Below are positions 59,998 through 64,000 of a stretch of 64,000 nucleotides of DNA, in pieces (position 1 is the stretch's first letter; each line of letters opens with the position of its first letter). The notes under the pieces were generated by a model. It was given only the letters and a program-made list of their open reading frames with translations, had not been told where the DNA came from and made no database searches. The translations under genes and the position numbers were made by a program. This DNA comes from Ceratodon purpureus (lineage: Eukaryota; Streptophyta; Bryopsida; Pseudoditrichales; Ditrichaceae), in the NCBI GenBank assembly GCA_014871385.1, contig CM026424.1:20055321-20119320 (forward strand), read 5' to 3'.

Positions 59998-62900
59998 TCA
60001 CCACTTCAACTGCTCGAGATAATACTGCTTATCAGTACTGCAACACTCCATCCATGGCTGGAGGTAGTGATGAGCTTCCTTGAATCTCAAATGGTTGCAT
60101 TGCCGAATATGTCGAACTAACTCCTCCAGTAACATGAAACTAGGCATTCCAAAGTGCACCAAAGGATCCTTATGTGGAAGTTGTGCATCCATAGCCCGAA
60201 GTGGCTTCTGCATAATTAGCAAGGGTAGGTGGATAAAAAATCAGGCGAGATAACATATCATCAGTTTAATAATAACTTTAATATTTTTGAAACTGCTAAT
60301 TGAATATTCTAGATTATTTGTAGATTATTCTAGAATGTAAACTTCAAGTATTCTTTATGAATATATATTACATGAACTTTTTTCTTAGACCAAGTATGTA
60401 CAATAGCATACCACTATTCTATAACCAACTGATGATTCACTTATTATTTTTATTACTCTGCTTTTGGAAAATGACAAATTATTGGATTTTTATTGGTGTG
60501 TACTGTCACAATGTTGATTGATTTGTAATAAAAAGTAATTCATCTCACTTGTAACGCATTGCAACATCTAAGTATAAACAAAATTATTAAAAGAAGTTGC
60601 CACCCCAGACCCATATCACCCGCCCTTACCTCCCACTCCGCAACAAACATATCAATGTCGCTATGAGCACCAATATGAACAAACACCAATGAGTCGAGTG
60701 ACTTGAAATTTGGCAGCCTTCCAAATTGGTGTGGAACCAACCATATTAAAACCAACTCTTTTATTTGAGGACACTCGATTGCTTCGAAGTTTGTCACTTG
60801 CGGGCAGTTGGATAAATAAAATGAATACAAGGCGGTGCATGCCCTTAAGTCAGGCACACTGGTTAGAGCCTCCAAATCTGTCAATAGCACATTCTGCAAT
60901 GAATCGAATATGCCTACATTCTCGTTTGTGCTTAAACTCCCACCGAACGTAACTGCCACCAATTCTGAGAGCTTCACCAGTTCCAAATGACGGAGATTAT
61001 CGAGCCCTTCTAGATTCAACACTGTCAAGTCGGTGCACATATAAATTTGGAGCAGCACAAGATTATGCAACTCAAGCATTGTCTTGCTTGTAACAAATCT
61101 AGAACTGGCGCGTGTTGAGTCAAAAATTCTTATTCTCACTAAGTCCGACCAATACTTTGATACTGGAGGATCACATCCGAGACTGGATCCTGATGCTTGA
61201 AACACACCCCATGCGTTCTTCAAACCCCTCACGTCATGCTCGGTCACATACCATTCTGCAAATTCCTTGTACAGAGCATGCACATAGACATAAAAGCCCT
61301 CATCTTCTTCTGTCTCCTCACACCAGTCGATCATGCCAGACCTCTTCAGATCCCGTAACTGCGAAACATGGGTAACACGGTTTCATCAGATATTCTCCAT
61401 AGAAACAAGACAAGTTGAAACCTCGTCAAAAATAAGGTAGCTAGCACACTCTACATATATTTTGATCTTGGCAAATATGCGCCATTAGACTCAAGATTGT
61501 ACTCACTTTCCTTTCCATAACTGTTGGTGTTTCTTCATGCAATCGAGACAGCCACTCAATCCACGATTGGTATGTAAGTTGGTGCCACATTACCAAATCC
61601 TCTGTGAATAGAGCAATGTCCAAAAACAATAGTTGCTCACTTGGATGTAGAATGTTGAATTGCAGACTAATAACGCTCATGATACTTGGACATCTCCAGA
61701 CATCCTTCAGCGGGTGCTCATTCCTTTCAAGATGATCCTTCCAATGCAAAATGTGAGTACTGCCAATGAATCTATAAAAGAAGTCTCCGAGAGCCGATAG
61801 AGCTAAAGGGTGATAACTGTTCCTCCTTAACGATAATTGATGATCGGTTGTTAGAAATCGTAGCTCATCTTGGTCCGAACTGGACCCCGATTCATCTCGA
61901 TCCGATTCGAACAAGCATTGCTCAATACAAAGTCCAACAATCCTTCGCTCTTCATCTGTAAGCATGAAGATGGACTTCATAGGAGCAGCACTTCTCAAAA
62001 ATATCGATCCTGCTTCATTTACACTCAAACTTGGCATTGGCATGCAAAATTTGACTCCCGGTAGCAAGTCCTGAACAACGACTTCGCTTCTTGATGTGAT
62101 AATGATTCTACTCTCCGCATGGAATCCAACCGTCAAATACGCATGAGCTTCTTTCCGTGAACTCTCATCATTCGTGACATTGTCTATGGCTAGAAACACA
62201 GGCTCCCGCTTCATAAATTCTCGCATTTGCTTCAGTCCCTGTTCAGTCTTGCAAAACGTCAGTCCTCTTGTCGTTCAAAAAATCAAGGCAATGCTACAAG
62301 CAAGCAATCTTGCAACTTTCTTCATATGAAGGTCATTAGTTCAATTTGGTGATTGAGTTAGGAGTGGCATTCCAAACACTTGCACAATCAACAAATTAGA
62401 TTCAGAAAGAATTTCAAGATGCTTGAGCAAATTGCATTACCTGACCAGTATCTGTAATTCTACTTAACAAACCCTTATCAAAACTACACAACTTCTGTAG
62501 CATTAAGTGTTGCCGCTTCATCTTGGACGCTTCATCCAACCCTGAGTGGGAAACCTTGGCCATTCTAAATGTCTCACCCAACTCCACATGGCAAACCCTG
62601 CCCAAAAACTTTCCAGAGAAATAATCGCATAAGGCTTTGCACAATGTTGATTTTCCAAGCCCACTCGTTCCATGCAATCCCAAAACTGGTGCACCTACCG
62701 TGATATCTTGCACAAATTGACTTGATACTATCTGCAAACCAGAAACAAAGAGATAAGTAATGACAAACATATAATAAAAATTTGAAACACGGGTACCTTT
62801 AAAGGTATTGGAATAGGTTATCATAGTAGCGAATATAACTTATTACATGTTGCGTGCAACTGCTCCGACATTGACAAAGGCCGCATCATGTACATCGCAT

Positions 62901-63646
62901 TGGTGCACGAGCAGCCTTGTAAAATCAATGGAATAACTATTTATGGTTCAACTCGACAATGATGGTACGCAACCAAATCCAGTATTTGATGATCTAGAAG
63001 AAACGACATTAGATCAAAGCAATTTAGTTCAGTATTTCTCAGATTTACCTGACACATTCTGTCATAACCAACCATATCTCGAGAACTATCATTCAGCAAG
63101 TCTGGAGGCGACAACCTTGAGATGAGCTGCACAACATCCTTTCTATAAGCCACCTTAGACATTGCATTTTTGTGGAATATGAGACCATTAGCCCTCCGCA
63201 GTGCTGTCACTGCCGCACTCCACTTTGTCACATCAATTCTCTTGTCTTTGCTAGCATGTTGTATCCATATTGGCATCCAACGATTTTCAATGGTTTTTTC
63301 ATCAAGATCATCAACTGACAACTTGTAGAACAGTGGGAGCATGTTCAACTGATGGTTCCCTGCTTGTTGCGCAGCGTGAAACTCAACAAGTTCTATCATT
63401 GGCCACTTGGAACATAAGAACTCGTTAGACAACACCATCACAGCAACATGACATAGCCGGGCAGCCTCTTCGATGAGAGGCACGAAGTCCTTTCCTTTGG
63501 GTAGACTGTGGTGTCTCTGGTCAAGGAATGGGAAGAAGTAACCTCGCGCTTCAAGATCCACACACAACTGCTCAACGAAACCCTTCTGTGCTCCAGAGTG
63601 ACTCAAAAATATCTTATGTTTGGTCCGGTCAAGCTTGAATATTGAG
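59998..63646 (-). CDS. TIR-NBS-LRR (TNL) immune receptor, first exon unresolved
   Basis: Five exons join in phase 0: TIR 63,049-63,646, P-loop 62,441-62,731, rest of the NB-ARC 61,507-62,247, linker plus LRR 60,630-61,358, and a final exon 59,998-60,207. The TIR domain has KIFLSHSGAQKGFVEQL, FPFLDQR and VAVMVLSNEFLCSKWPMIEL. The NB-ARC has VLGLHGTSGLGKSTLCKAL (P-loop), VFLAIDNV (kinase-2), SRIIITSRS (RNBS-B), YHPLALSALG (GLPL) and LLFLDIALF (RNBS-D). VYVHALYKEFAEWYV takes the MHD-like position. The LRR is short (about 8 irregular repeats such as LRHLELVKLSELVAV). The last 69 residues are not LRR-like. TNLs detect pathogen effectors and signal through TIR NADase activity. The frame is open upstream of the TIR without an ATG; a start exon beyond 63,646 is needed, and the 5' edge given is a guess at an acceptor. 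Confidence 0.87.
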
Positions 63647-64000
63647 CTGCAGCACAGGGTCTTAGTGTGAACAAAATCCCATGATGTTGATGCAAAGTAT
63701 ATATCAAACTACTACCGATCAAGGATACCTGAATTAGTAGATTATACAGTGTAGAGCTCAGAGAGGAGGAGCAACTCAAATTATAGCACATTGTCCTTCC
63801 TTTTCCCTAACGCATCCTCACATTTAGACATGCTAGCTACTTCATCCGACAAAGAAAGTAGTTCCAATGAATGTCAAGTTGAGTCGTTGCCAAGTCATAT
63901 GACAAATACCTGATATGCGGCACATCATACATATTTCCTGATGGATCCAGTATCTTGCCACTTGAAGCTCCTCTGGGATGACATGAAAATAAAAGAGATT
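63647..64000. other. Likely 5' part of the TNL gene or its promoter
   Basis: The first TNL exon must lie here or beyond the window. A minus-strand frame starting ATG at 63,791 runs into a GTATCCTT site but does not join the TIR exon in phase. Near the window edge a minus-strand stretch at about 63,911-63,975 (SSGKILDPSGNMYDVPHIR, then a GTATTT site) could be an exon of this or another gene. Confidence 0.25.

Noticed and set aside
63721-63728. GTATCCTT on the minus strand upstream of the TIR exon, a U12-type donor match
   Set aside because: No branch-site match near the next acceptor, and the preceding ORF (ATG at 63,791) does not join the TIR exon in frame.

Overview
The window looks like nuclear DNA of a land plant, most likely a bryophyte and probably a moss (inference). 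Genes carry many short introns with GT-AG borders. Intergenic DNA is AT-rich and repeat-laden. The TIR-NBS-LRR gene has a TIR domain with a 'LSHSGAQK' signature that I associate with bryophyte resistance genes. There are no operons, ribosome binding sites or CRISPR arrays.

Layout. (1) About 1-20,900 is visibly less AT-rich than the rest and is filled by a large CACTA (En/Spm-like) DNA transposon. Its centrepiece is a four-exon TNP2-type transposase (10,913-16,039) whose reading frame can be joined without a break. It is flanked by accessory genes on both strands: a minus-strand four-exon gene at 835-4,680, a partial minus-strand gene at 5,688-6,678, three acidic plus-strand ORFs at 7,236-10,288, and a coiled-coil plus-strand gene at 18,680-20,309. 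(2) 21,200-31,900 is AT-rich, gene-poor DNA with two members of a TTAA-flanked inverted-repeat element family and the 3' end of an unidentified gene. (3) 31,968-39,253 is a gene island: a CASP-like membrane protein, a single-exon chromodomain protein, a tiny retroposed mRNA tail, an MSAP/saposin-like secretory protein, and a tRNA-Arg/tRNA-Ser pair five bases apart. (4) 39,300-45,200 is repeat-rich and holds two more TTAA elements and several minisatellites. (5) 45,208-63,646 holds four genes: a BUD20/ZNF593-type zinc-finger protein with a probable U12-type AT-AC intron, an isoflavone-reductase-like NAD(P)H reductase, a phosphoinositide-specific phospholipase C, and a TIR-NBS-LRR gene convergent with it.

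The cellular genes do not form a pathway. They cover ribosome biogenesis (BUD20-like), specialised metabolism (reductase), lipid and calcium signalling (PLC), immunity (TNL), membrane-domain scaffolding (CASPL) and ER or secretory function (MSAP). The window's distinctive content is its mobile DNA. The best candidate for something undescribed is the TTAA-bounded element family: paired terminal inverted repeats reading YCCCTAA next to TTAA, the hallmark layout of piggyBac. Next come the CACTA accessory ORFs, three of which may carry decayed relatives of the transposase N-terminal helical module, and the free-standing chromodomain gene.

All exon models were built by eye from frame continuity, splice-site sequence and family motifs. 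Nothing was aligned or searched.
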